This document shows, one piece after another, positions 26,695 to 35,047 of a stretch of 61,384 bases of DNA; position 1 is the first letter of the stretch, and every line of letters starts with the position of its first letter. The stretch is from Alkaliphilus hydrothermalis. Lineage in GTDB: Bacteria > Bacillota > Clostridia > Peptostreptococcales > Natronincolaceae. A program made the translations under genes and the position numbers. The stretch covers positions 1 to 61,384 of the forward strand of contig NZ_JAFBEE010000017.1 of NCBI RefSeq assembly GCF_016908555.1. The letters are read 5' to 3'. Below the pieces are notes generated by a model. It was not told the origin of the DNA. It was given only the letters and a program-made list of their open reading frames with translations, and searched no databases.

Positions 26695-27565
26695 TCCAGC
26701 AATATTGAAAGTAAGCAAGAATCAATTAGTGATACAGCAAGGGGCTGAGAGTATACCAATACCATTAGAAGATATTTCTGTTATTGTAATAGAGACAAGT
26801 CAAGCCACAATTACAACAGCCTTAATGAGTAGGTTAGCAGATGATAAAATTGCTGTTTTTTTCTGTGATGAAAAACATATCCCTAATAGTGTTGTAATAC
26901 CTTTCCAATCTCATAGTCGACAAAATAAAATATTAAATACACAAATTAGTTTATCGAAACCTTTTATAAACAGATGTTGGCAAATGATTATAAAGCAAAA
27001 AATCACTAATCAGTCAGAATGTCTAAGGTTGCTTAAAAGAGTTGGATACAACCAGTTGTGTCAAATAGCTACGCAGGTACAATCAGGCGATAAGACTAAT
27101 AGGGAAGCCTATGCTGCAAAGCTATATTTCAACTGCTTATTTGAGAACTTTACGAGACATGGTGATGATACAACAAATGCTGCTTTAAATTTTGGATATG
27201 CCATCTTAAGAGGTGCTATAGCTAGAACTTTGACAGCCTATGGATTTATACCAGCTTTAGGAATACACCATTGTAGTGAGTTAAATAATTTTAACTTGGC
27301 AGATGATTTTATTGAAGCCTATAGACCTTTTGTTGATCTTTGGGTTGTAGAAAATATTGACGAAGGTACAGAATTTAGTAGAAGTATAAGGAGTAATTTA
27401 CTAAATATACTAAACTACGATTGTCTATTTGATGGGAAAAAGCAAAAAATATTAAGGTCGATTGATATGATGATTTCCTCTTTTGTTAGTGCTTGTAATA
27501 ATATGAATTTCGAGAGTTTAAAATTACCAGAGCTTATTCCTCTGGAACTCCATAGTTATGAGTAA
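26666..27565 (+). CDS. cas1: CRISPR integrase Cas1
   Basis: A 299-residue Cas1 of type II style, which with Cas2 integrates new spacers. The N-terminal beta domain (SIPIPLEDISVIVIETSQATITTALMSRLA) is followed by the helical catalytic domain with AAKLYFNCLF, LNFGYAILRGAIARTLTAYGFIPALGIHH and NLADDFIEAYRPFVD, which carry the conserved acidic and histidine metal ligands. ATG 26666 lies inside the end of cas9 (29-nt overlap), and the gene ends 8 nt into cas2, so translation is coupled across all three genes. Confidence 0.96.
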   Translation: MSWRSLFISNPAILKVSKNQLVIQQGAESIPIPLEDISVIVIETSQATITTALMSRLADDKIAVFFCDEKHIPNSVVIPFQSHSRQNKILNTQISLSKPFINRCWQMIIKQKITNQSECLRLLKRVGYNQLCQIATQVQSGDKTNREAYAAKLYFNCLFENFTRHGDDTTNAALNFGYAILRGAIARTLTAYGFIPALGIHHCSELNNFNLADDFIEAYRPFVDLWVVENIDEGTEFSRSIRSNLLNILNYDCLFDGKKQKILRSIDMMISSFVSACNNMNFESLKLPELIPLELHSYE

Positions 27566-27878
27566 GTTTATGCGAATACTAGTATTGTTTGATCTGCCTA
27601 CAAAAGAGGAAAAGGAACGAAAGGAATACCAAAGGTTCAGAAAGTTTTTAATTGAGGATGGTTATGATATGATGCAATACTCAATCTATATGAGGATTTG
27701 CAATGGATTAGACTCTGTGGATAAGCATATAAAAAGATTAAAATGTAATCTACCACCAAGAGGGGCTATAAGATGCTTAACCATAACTGAAAAGCAATTT
27801 GCCAGCATGTTGTTACTGTTAGGTAAACCATCAAAAAAAGAAGAGAAAATTAGAGTTGAACAGCTAAGTTTGTTCTAA
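27558..27878 (+). CDS. cas2: CRISPR-associated Cas2
   Basis: A 106-residue ferredoxin-fold protein with the Cas2 opening MRILVLFDLPTKEEKERKEYQRFRKFLIEDGYDMMQYSIYMRIC and the GAIRCLTITEKQFASM block. It bridges two Cas1 dimers in spacer integration. The start overlaps the end of cas1. The first residues are MSKFMRILVLFD, so an internal ATG (residue 5) is a possible alternative start. It is the last gene before a bidirectional terminator and the array. Confidence 0.96.
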   Translation: MSKFMRILVLFDLPTKEEKERKEYQRFRKFLIEDGYDMMQYSIYMRICNGLDSVDKHIKRLKCNLPPRGAIRCLTITEKQFASMLLLLGKPSKKEEKIRVEQLSLF

Positions 27879-27890
27879 ATTTCAAGAATA

Positions 27891-27924
27891 AAACCCTTGA
27901 AACATTTGATATTTCAAGGGTTTT
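27891..27924. terminator. bidirectional terminator between cas2 and CRISPR array
   Basis: AAACCCTTGAAA and TTTCAAGGGTTT form a 12-bp perfect stem around a 9-nt loop. A T-run follows on the plus strand and a TTTTATTCTT tract on the minus strand, so it can end both the cas operon and the minus-strand crRNA transcripts. It ends 10 nt before the first repeat. Confidence 0.85.
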
Positions 27925-27934
27925 GCCTTGTGCT

Positions 27935-29420
27935 ATTATAGCATGTCAGAAGGTTTAAGGATACTATAACCGTCCACAAACTTAGCCCATGCACCTTGCA
28001 ATTATAGCATGTCAGAAGGTTTAAGGATACTATAACTGGTATCAACATTATTTCTCTCACTCGGTTATTATAGCATGTCAGAAGGTTTAAGGATACTATA
28101 ACGTAGTTAAAGACTATGCAACTATAAATAATATTATAGCATGTCAGAAGGTTTAAGGATACTATAACAATCATTGTATCATATATTATTCTATAATGAT
28201 TATAGCATGTCAGAAGGTTTAAGGATACTATAACTTAAAGGCTACTGAGCCCATTTTATAGGTTATTATAGCATGTCAGAAGGTTTAAGGATACTATAAC
28301 TATCACACAATTCACTAAGAAAAAACTTGGATTATAGCATGTCAGAAGGTTTAAGGATACTATAACTCTATCTTGCCCTCTTTCCCCTTTGTGTTTATTA
28401 TAGCATGTCAGAAGGTTTAAGGATACTATAACTAATAACTCTTTTTGCTTCCTGCTCAGCCTATTATAGCATGTCAGAAGGTTTAAGGATACTATAACTG
28501 GATGCCCTTGGACAACTTAGCATTGATGATTATAGCATGTCAGAAGGTTTAAGGATACTATAACAGGTAACTGAATATGCTTTGCTATCTCAATTATAGC
28601 ATGTCAGAAGGTTTAAGGATACTATAACACTCTCGGCTACATTCTTAATTAAGCTGAAATTATAGCATGTCAGAAGGTTTAAGGATACTATAACGATTAA
28701 GTCTGCTACGTCTGGCATATTAGAATTATAGCATGTCAGAAGGTTTAAGGATACTATAACAGAGGAAGAAGTACTTAAAAGAATGAAGGAATTATAGCAT
28801 GTCAGAAGCTTTAAGGATACTATAACAAGATAATAGTGCAGTGTTAGTTGCTGGGAATTATAGCATGTCAGAAGGTTTAAGGATACTATAACCTAATAAA
28901 GGAAGGTGACTCAACTGGTTAAATTATAGCATGTCAGAAGGTTTAAGGATACTATAACGCGCAGGCTGCCTTAGTTTGGCCTAAGAAAATTATAGCATGT
29001 CAGAAGGTCTAAGGATACTATAACGCTTTTGTTGCTATTGATATTATATTCATTATTATAGCATGTCAGAAGGTTTAAGGATACTATAACAGGGAGGTGG
29101 TGTTCATGGTAACAGAGCAAATTATAGCATGTCAGAAGGTTTAAGGATACTATAACTTCTATGCTGCTATGGCCTAACATTTCTTTATTATAGCATGTCA
29201 GAAGGTTTAAGGATACTATAACTAATATTAGTGTAGCAATAATTAAAAAAAAATTATAGCATGTCAGAAGGTTTAAGGATACTATAACTCTTTGGTGTAT
29301 AGGGAAAGTGAGCAAAGGATTATAGCATGTCAGAAGGTTTAAGGATACTATAATTCCTCCATCACATTTGAATTGCTTTTTATAATTATAGCATGTCAGA
29401 AGGTTTAAGGATACTATAAC
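27935..29420 (-). CRISPR. CRISPR array, 23 repeats of 36 bp, 22 spacers
   Basis: Repeats begin at 27935, 28001, 28067 and so on to 29385, every 66 nt except one interval of 64. On the plus strand each reads ATTATAGCATG...TACTATAAC. Spacers are 30 nt, except one of 28 nt (28565-28592). Variant repeats are number 14 (one G to C), number 17 (one T to C) and number 22 (last C to T). The rest are identical. The crRNA sense is the minus strand, where the repeat starts GTTATAG, as in type II repeats, and ends TGCTATAAT, an extended -10 promoter. The plus-strand anti-repeat of the tracrRNA gene at 29523 confirms the direction. Confidence 0.98.
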
Positions 29421-29485
29421 TCCAATATAACTCTACCTCCTTTCGACGATAAGTCGGAATAATTAAAATATTAATAGGAAAATAA

Positions 29486-29514
29486 TTGACATCTGTTTAA
29501 ATCTATGATAACCT
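29486..29514 (+). promoter_or_regulatory. promoter of the tracrRNA gene
   Basis: Consensus TTGACA (29486-29491), a 17-nt spacer and TAACCT (29509-29514). Initiation would fall about 7 nt downstream, at the beginning of the anti-repeat. Confidence 0.65.
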
Positions 29515-29520
29515 GTATAT

Positions 29521-29613
29521 ACATTATGGCATGTCAGAAGGCTATAAGGTAACTATAACAAAAAAGTAACGTAAGGTATCCCCTATCCAACAGATAGGGG
29601 TATCCTTTTTTTT
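29521..29613 (+). ncRNA. tracrRNA
   Basis: 29523-29559 matches the plus-strand repeat with mismatches in the middle (ATTATGGCATGTCAGAAGG then CTATAAGGTAACTATAAC), so it can pair with the crRNA repeat with an internal bulge. A short A-rich linker is followed by a terminator hairpin (CCCCTATC / GATAGGGG with an extended, bulged base) and nine T at 29605-29613. The transcript would be about 90 nt with one clear 3' hairpin. It is required for crRNA binding to Cas9. It lies 102 nt beyond the last repeat. Confidence 0.88.
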
Positions 29614-29624
29614 TGCCCCTTCAG

Positions 29625-30809
29625 TCACCCCACACTTCTCAACCATCTTTCCCCAGTAGCCTTGATCCCAATCGCCCCTAAGGGTGCAGTCACCAATATA
29701 GAAAGGACAGCGATTGCCAAAATCACTTCACCAGATTGCACCCCCATAGCCAGCGGTACAGCTCCAATGGCGGCTTGAACAGTGGCTTTAGGAATATAAG
29801 AAATTACACAAAAAAGCCGCTCCTTCCTGTTGAGATTTGTACCAGCAAGGGAAATCAGTACCCCGATACTCCTAGCCACTAGACCAATTGTGATAATGAT
29901 TATGCCGACAAAACCTGAATCAATGGCCACATAAATATTCACCTCTGCCCCCACCAGTACAAACAACATGATTTGAGCAAATACCCAAATCTTATTAAAC
30001 TTACTACCCACCCGTGGGGCAACCTCAGGATATTTCTCCATTAGAACAAAACCGATGGTCATTACCCCCAGTAGGCTGGCGATGGGGACTAAGCCCTCTA
30101 ATGGGGCCTCTAGGCTATTAAAAACAATAGCAGTCCCTAGGATAACCAAGGCCTTGTTGGTATCCCTCATGGAATATTTTCTAAACAGGTGCACAAGTAG
30201 AAGCCCCAACAATACCCCTAAAACAATCCCAAGGACGATAGATAAAGGAATATTGAATAGCTGTCTCAATAGGTTAATATGATTTCCCCCATACAATCCT
30301 AGAAAAGTAGTGAAGAGGGTAATAGCAATCACATCATCCACAGAAGCCCCTGCCAAAATCAATGTAGGAATCCCCTTATCCTCTCCAATTTTACGATTTA
30401 TCAAATCCAGCATTTGAGGAACAATCACCGCTGGAGAAACAGCAGCAATGATGAATCCAAGGATACCAGCCTCTATGTAGGAGAACCTTATCAAATATCG
30501 TGCAATCACCATGATGGTAAATCCTTCAAGGAGACCAGGGATAAAACTCATTTTGATGGCTGGGACACCGACTTTGTTTAATGTCCCTTTGTTAAGACCT
30601 AATCCTGCCCTTAACAGAATGATGATTAGAGCAATTCTCCGAAGATCAGCTGAGATTGTTAGTAGTTCTTCATTAATTAAGTTTAGACCATATGGGCCCA
30701 TCAAGATTCCCAACATCAACATCCCCAAAAGTCCTGGGAGCTTTATTTTTTCAAAGAGGCTATTAAATGTAAGCCCTAAAAGAATAATCATTGCAAGACC
30801 TAAAGCCAT
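29625..30809 (-). CDS. cation:proton antiporter (CPA family)
   Basis: A 394-residue membrane protein of the Na+/H+ exchanger (CPA1/CPA2, KefB-like) fold with about 12 membrane segments. Typical motifs are LPGLLGMLMLGILMGPYGLN near the N-terminus, LRRIALIIILLRAGLGLN, and the ion-binding ASVDDVIAITLF (tandem aspartates). No C-terminal RCK/TrkA-N domain is present, so it is the transport core only. It probably expels Na+ or K+ in exchange for protons. Start ATG 30809 has AGGAGG upstream. It converges with the tracrRNA gene, whose terminator lies 12 nt past its stop. Confidence 0.9.
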   Translation of the reverse strand: MALGLAMIILLGLTFNSLFEKIKLPGLLGMLMLGILMGPYGLNLINEELLTISADLRRIALIIILLRAGLGLNKGTLNKVGVPAIKMSFIPGLLEGFTIMVIARYLIRFSYIEAGILGFIIAAVSPAVIVPQMLDLINRKIGEDKGIPTLILAGASVDDVIAITLFTTFLGLYGGNHINLLRQLFNIPLSIVLGIVLGVLLGLLLVHLFRKYSMRDTNKALVILGTAIVFNSLEAPLEGLVPIASLLGVMTIGFVLMEKYPEVAPRVGSKFNKIWVFAQIMLFVLVGAEVNIYVAIDSGFVGIIIITIGLVARSIGVLISLAGTNLNRKERLFCVISYIPKATVQAAIGAVPLAMGVQSGEVILAIAVLSILVTAPLGAIGIKATGERWLRSVG

Positions 30810-31047
30810 TTTTCATTCCTCCTAATCCATCTAATCAATATTCTTACCATACCATAGGTTTCCAAAGCTTATCAAGGTTAATATTTCTTAGTCGACATCA
30901 ACTCTTTATGGAAATCAGAGAAAAAAGAAGAATAAAGTCGAGACTATTCATTTTTTGTACCCTATAGGGGGAGATAACATTTGTATCCTACCATATAAAG
31001 TAGTAATATATACTTTGCATACAAAATATAGTATGGAGGGAATATAA

Positions 31048-31731
31048 ATGTCTGAAGCTAATCAAAGTGTTGCCAAGAAGCTATTTATTTCTGTTGAGGG
31101 ACCTATTGGTGTAGGAAAAACCACCCTTACAAAGATTTTATCAAAACATCTGAATGCCTTTTCCCTTAGAGAAATCGTAGAGGAAAATCCTTACCTAAAA
31201 AACTTTTATGAAAATATAGAAGAGTACGCATTCCAAACAGAAATGTTTTTCTTATGTAATCGAATTAAGCAACTGGAGGATGTTGAAGAGCATAAACTGG
31301 CGAAGGGTGTATCGGTGGTAGCTGACTATAATATCATCAAGAACCTAATCTTTGCAGGACTGACCCTAAACCTTAATCAGTTTCAAAAATATAAGCAAGT
31401 ATATTCTATCTTGGTGGAAAGTCTCCCACAACCAGATATTATCATATATCTACATGGGCATACTGATTTACTAATGAAGCGTATAGAATTGAGGGACAGA
31501 CCCTTTGAAAGAAATATGAGTAGGCAGTACATACAAAACTTAAGTAATGAGTATGAGCATTACTTTGCTCCCTGTTCATTAAAGCATTACTTTACCACAA
31601 AGATTCCAAAGCTAATTCCTGTGAATGTAGACAACAAAGACTTTATTAATAATCCAAAGGATCTGGAATACATCCTACAGGAAATCAACAGAGTAGTGGA
31701 AGGTACTGCGCCACTAAGGGAGGTAAAATGA
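31048..31731 (+). CDS. dgk: deoxynucleoside kinase (deoxyguanosine kinase type)
   Basis: A 227-residue dNK-family kinase that phosphorylates a deoxynucleoside for salvage. The P-loop is GPIGVGKTT (18-26), followed by VEENPYLKNFYENIEEYAFQTEMFFL. The second motif reads ADYNIIKNLIFA in place of DRS, the form seen in Bacillus deoxyguanosine kinase. The arginine lid RIELRDRPFERN is present. ATG 31048 has TGGAGGG upstream. The stop overlaps the ATG of the next gene (ATGA), so the two are translationally coupled, like the dgk-dck pair of Bacillus. Substrate choice is inferred from the motif. Confidence 0.85.
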   Translation: MSEANQSVAKKLFISVEGPIGVGKTTLTKILSKHLNAFSLREIVEENPYLKNFYENIEEYAFQTEMFFLCNRIKQLEDVEEHKLAKGVSVVADYNIIKNLIFAGLTLNLNQFQKYKQVYSILVESLPQPDIIIYLHGHTDLLMKRIELRDRPFERNMSRQYIQNLSNEYEHYFAPCSLKHYFTTKIPKLIPVNVDNKDFINNPKDLEYILQEINRVVEGTAPLREVK

Positions 31732-32426
31732 TGCTGACAAAACTAATTGTACACGATGAATATGTACCGAAAAATCGAAAGCCAAATGATGGTTATTTCA
31801 TTACCATATCAGGAAATGTTGGGGCTGGCAAATCCACCTTTACAAATATAATAGGGAATGCCTTAAAGTTTAATACCAGTTATGAAAAGGTTGTTGGAAA
31901 TCCATACCTTGAGGATTTTTATGCTGACCAAGCCCGTTGGAGCTTCCACTTGCAGCTGTATTTCTTAAGTCAAAGATTTCAAGATCAAAAGAGAATTGGT
32001 GAATTAAATGAGAACCATATACAGGATAGAAGTATCTATGAGGATGTGGAGATTTTTGCTAAATCCCTTTACGAAACAGAAAAGATGTCCCAACGGGATT
32101 TTGACACTTACTCAGAGCTTTTCCATTGCATGATGACCCCATATCTTGTAAAACCTGATTTAATGATTTATCTCGATGGGAGTATTGAAACAATTTTAAG
32201 TCGGATCAACCAAAGAGGTAGAGAAATGGAGAAAAAGATTCCTACTGAATATTGGTTAGGTCTGCACAATCGATATAAAGAGTGGATTAGCAACTACAAG
32301 GAATCCCCTGTGCTGGTTGTTAATATAGATCAAGTAGACTTGATAGAACACCCCCATCAAATAGAGGTGCTGACTACAGAAATTAATAATATACTTAATA
32401 ACTATCAAAATATTGTAGCTGGATGA
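31728..32426 (+). CDS. dck: deoxynucleoside kinase (dAdo/dCyd kinase type)
   Basis: A 232-residue second dNK-family kinase. The P-loop is SGNVGAGKST (28-37). The substrate motif QDRSIYEDVEIFAKSLYE carries the DRS triad typical of deoxyadenosine/deoxycytidine kinases, and the lid is SRINQRGREME. It starts at ATG 31728, four bases before the upstream gene ends. It pairs with dgk for purine and pyrimidine deoxynucleoside salvage. A terminator follows at 32458. Confidence 0.85.
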   Translation: MMLTKLIVHDEYVPKNRKPNDGYFITISGNVGAGKSTFTNIIGNALKFNTSYEKVVGNPYLEDFYADQARWSFHLQLYFLSQRFQDQKRIGELNENHIQDRSIYEDVEIFAKSLYETEKMSQRDFDTYSELFHCMMTPYLVKPDLMIYLDGSIETILSRINQRGREMEKKIPTEYWLGLHNRYKEWISNYKESPVLVVNIDQVDLIEHPHQIEVLTTEINNILNNYQNIVAG

Positions 32427-32457
32427 GTGAATAATAGTCTACTACCCCTAAAAAAAT

Positions 32458-32497
32458 GACTGCTGAAAACCATTGGTTTAACAGCAGTCTTATTTTT
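32458..32497 (+). terminator. intrinsic terminator
   Basis: GACTGCTG pairs with CAGCAGTC around a 16-nt loop that can pair further (AAACCATTGGTTTAA), then TTATTTTTG. It ends the dgk-dck operon. Confidence 0.8.
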
Positions 32498-32536
32498 GTG
32501 GTTTTTTATCTTATTTGCTTAGGGGGTTTCTTATTT

Positions 32537-33781
32537 TTAGAGGGTACCTCCGTAGGTGAGCTTCCTCCACACCCATTCAAAGGGACCGTACTTGTGCTTT
32601 GCTAACCAAGCCTTGCTATAGATTAATTGTATGCCATAGATGACAAAGGTAATCAATACTCCTACAGCTAATCCTACACGATTTAATAGTCCTAGGCCAT
32701 AGCCGTAGAAAATGAAGGAGGCAACAATACATTGAACTAGATAGTTAGTTAAGGCCATTTGCCCCATGGAGGTAAGGGGCTGTAAATACTTTGCAAACTT
32801 GGGCTTCTGCCACAGAAGGACAAGGGAGGTGATGTAGAAGACAGACCCGAAAACAGTAGATATCTCCTGTAGTAAAATGGCCATTGGCTCGGCTAATAGA
32901 GTACTGACAGTAACAAGATCATATTTAAAAATGCTGAAGATAATTGTGGATATAGCAAAACCTATCCCCGCCCATAGGCAGGTCTTTTTGATTAAAGATA
33001 AATGCTCCTTAACATTCTCCAGCACTCCTTTTTTTCCCACATAAAGTCCGATTAAGAACATGCCTAAAATTTTAGGGATTAGAAATAGAAGGTTTTTTAT
33101 TGTATACCCTGCTTCATTTTTTAGACGATAGCTTAGCACATCTATATAAGAGCCTGATTGGTACACCATCAATGATTCATCCATTTGGGTATAGATGGTA
33201 GTCTGATACTCCTCTATATACTGAGGGTCCATTACCACCATGACGAGTTCGTTTAGGAAAGTTAAGGAGGTAAAAATAAAAGTGGATAGGATCAGTAAAA
33301 TAAAGATCCAATTTCTGATGGTTTTCAACTTACGATTTCTAAACATTAGCAATAAAAAGCCTATGATGCCGTATACGTGGAGTATATCACCGTACCATAC
33401 CAATGAAAAGTGCAGTATTCCGAAAATCAAAAGAAAAAAAGAACGACGGAGAAACAAACGGGTAGGCTTAGGGTGCTTGATTGCTGCCCGTTCCATAAAA
33501 ACATAAAATCCCAAACCAAATAGAAATGAAAAAATAGTGTAAAACTTTCCCTCAGCAAGAATTTGAATAAGGAGGCCAGCCAAACGATTCAAGCCTCCCT
33601 CCAACGACAGTGGATTTGATAGGGGGGATTTTAATGCCATCTGCGTGAATAGGGTGGTGTTAATCATGGCTAAGTTCACCAATAGTACTCCAAATAAAGC
33701 GAAGCCCCTGATAAGATCCATTTCCTTAACTCTTTCTTTCGCTGCTACGGGTTTAATGAGTGCTTCATTGACATTTTCCAT
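32537..33781 (-). CDS. DUF418 (YeiB-like) membrane protein
   Basis: A 414-residue polytopic protein of the DUF418/YeiB family. The N-terminus ERVKEMDLIRGFALFGVLLVN is typical, about ten membrane segments follow, and the C-terminal DUF418 block contains GQMALTNYLVQCIVASFIFYGYGLGL and YGPFEWVWRKLTYG. A transport or export role is often assumed, but none is established. Start ATG 33781 has GAGGAGA upstream on the minus strand. It is monocistronic. Confidence 0.9.
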   Translation of the reverse strand: MENVNEALIKPVAAKERVKEMDLIRGFALFGVLLVNLAMINTTLFTQMALKSPLSNPLSLEGGLNRLAGLLIQILAEGKFYTIFSFLFGLGFYVFMERAAIKHPKPTRLFLRRSFFLLIFGILHFSLVWYGDILHVYGIIGFLLLMFRNRKLKTIRNWIFILLILSTFIFTSLTFLNELVMVVMDPQYIEEYQTTIYTQMDESLMVYQSGSYIDVLSYRLKNEAGYTIKNLLFLIPKILGMFLIGLYVGKKGVLENVKEHLSLIKKTCLWAGIGFAISTIIFSIFKYDLVTVSTLLAEPMAILLQEISTVFGSVFYITSLVLLWQKPKFAKYLQPLTSMGQMALTNYLVQCIVASFIFYGYGLGLLNRVGLAVGVLITFVIYGIQLIYSKAWLAKHKYGPFEWVWRKLTYGGTL

Positions 33782-33887
33782 TTTTTACAATCTCCTCTCC
33801 AATGAATTGCAAATGTTTCATTTATACATATTATACCAAAATAGTTGTAGTATTGTAGAGGAACTGTTAAAAAAATAAATAATTTCA

Positions 33888-33927
33888 AACAACACCCAAT
33901 AGCATTGATCGGCTGGGTGTTGTTTTT
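33888..33927. terminator. intrinsic terminator at the end of the ger operon
   Basis: AACAACACCCA and TGGGTGTTGTT form an 11-bp stem with a 15-nt loop. T-rich sequence follows on the plus strand and a weaker tract on the minus strand. It lies just after the minus-strand gerC-type stop. Confidence 0.7.
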
Positions 33928-33937
33928 ACAAGGAGTT

Positions 33938-35047
33938 TTAATGGGTGATGCCAACTGTATCAATCTTTAATTTAACATCTATGTTTATGGTTGCATTAGA
34001 AAAATCGTCGGCCCAAGTGATTGCATCAAAAAAATCGGGATGGTTGGCCCGTACATAGAGTCCATACCCAACACTGTCGGTCTTTAGCTCTTGCAATTGC
34101 TTAGCTGTTTCCAGCAACTTGTCTTTGAAATATTTGGAGAGGATTGTTTCAATTTCCTGTATTTTCTTTACATTAAATACGGATTCAACACGTGTGTATT
34201 CCGTAAGATTTGCATCTATTTTGACCGTCTGATTAATATACAACTCGGAATCTCTTAGTTCGGTCTTTATCTTGGTATTACCTCCTGTAAATCTTATTCC
34301 GAGATTTCCATCAAGATCTTTAACATCTTCATTGTTCACAACAAAAAAACCACTGAGTATTTCCCCTTTTAAAATCATGAGAAACCTAGAGTATTCATCC
34401 ATTAAAATGTGTATCAACTGATCCCCTTTAAAGAGAGCTGTAGATGAGACTTCTGTAATATTCGTATCAGCATCGTATTTAATGTAGGGGAGGATAGGGT
34501 CTATTCCACTAGTAAAGTATTGGTGGTGGAAATTCCTCAAGGTTGTGAAGGGCACTTGTGTTGCATTATGGCTTTGCTCAATGGCACGAAATAAATAGGT
34601 ACTGATAAACAGGGAGACTGGAGGGTCCATATCAAAGAGCTCTTTCGTTTCAATATCAGAAACTGCAAATCGAGTGGTGCCTGGGAAAATAGGCTCCCTA
34701 AGCATACAGTCAATATGCTTCATTATGCCCTGTTTTGCTGCTTCCTCAGAGAATACAATAACTCTAGTATTTCCATAGGATATTTTACGATAGACTTTGA
34801 GCTGGAAATTGCTTTTTGCATCAGATAATGAATTAACCTTCGCTGAAATTTGATACTTACTTTCGGGAGCTTCATCAATTACTGTGGGAAACTCAATAGT
34901 AACAACATACTTTTCAGGATTCTCATCACTAACATCAATACCAATTCCATAAACAATCAGTAATTCTTCTAAGTCTTGTGAGTCCCAGCAGGAAGTTAAA
35001 GGAACGGTTAACAAGAAGATTATAAGGATCTTAGCTATTTTTTTCAT
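33938..35047 (-). CDS. gerKC: spore germination lipoprotein, GerC (Ger(x)C) family
   Basis: A 369-residue C subunit of a nutrient germinant receptor, exported and lipid-anchored. The signal peptide ends in a lipobox LTSC (C20), followed by WDSQDLEELLIVYGIGIDV, the usual family start. The C-terminal domain carries VESVFNVKKIQEIETILSKYFKDKLLETAKQLQELKTDSVGYG. I start at ATG 35047 because GGAGGGA lies 9 nt upstream, inside the end of the B gene (17-nt overlap). It is the last gene of the A-B-C operon. The K subtype is not proven. Confidence 0.9.
   Translation of the reverse strand: MKKIAKILIIFLLTVPLTSCWDSQDLEELLIVYGIGIDVSDENPEKYVVTIEFPTVIDEAPESKYQISAKVNSLSDAKSNFQLKVYRKISYGNTRVIVFSEEAAKQGIMKHIDCMLREPIFPGTTRFAVSDIETKELFDMDPPVSLFISTYLFRAIEQSHNATQVPFTTLRNFHHQYFTSGIDPILPYIKYDADTNITEVSSTALFKGDQLIHILMDEYSRFLMILKGEILSGFFVVNNEDVKDLDGNLGIRFTGGNTKIKTELRDSELYINQTVKIDANLTEYTRVESVFNVKKIQEIETILSKYFKDKLLETAKQLQELKTDSVGYGLYVRANHPDFFDAITWADDFSNATINIDVKLKIDTVGITH

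Noticed and set aside
27914..28174. Minus-strand ORF with repeated VIVSLNLLTCYN
   Set aside because: It is the CRISPR repeat and spacers read through in one frame. The period is 66 nt (22 codons), so repeats stay in frame. It is not a gene.
28971..29315. Second minus-strand ORF with the same peptide repeat
   Set aside because: Same cause: the array translated in frame. The 36-nt repeat explains it fully.
23304..29613. csn2 or cas4 gene in the CRISPR locus
   Set aside because: The space between cas9 and the antiporter is fully accounted for by cas1, cas2, the array and tracrRNA, so neither is present, and the subtype is II-C.
29625..30809. Plus-strand ORFs inside the antiporter gene
   Set aside because: Antisense shadows. 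The minus-strand antiporter has full motifs and a ribosome binding site.
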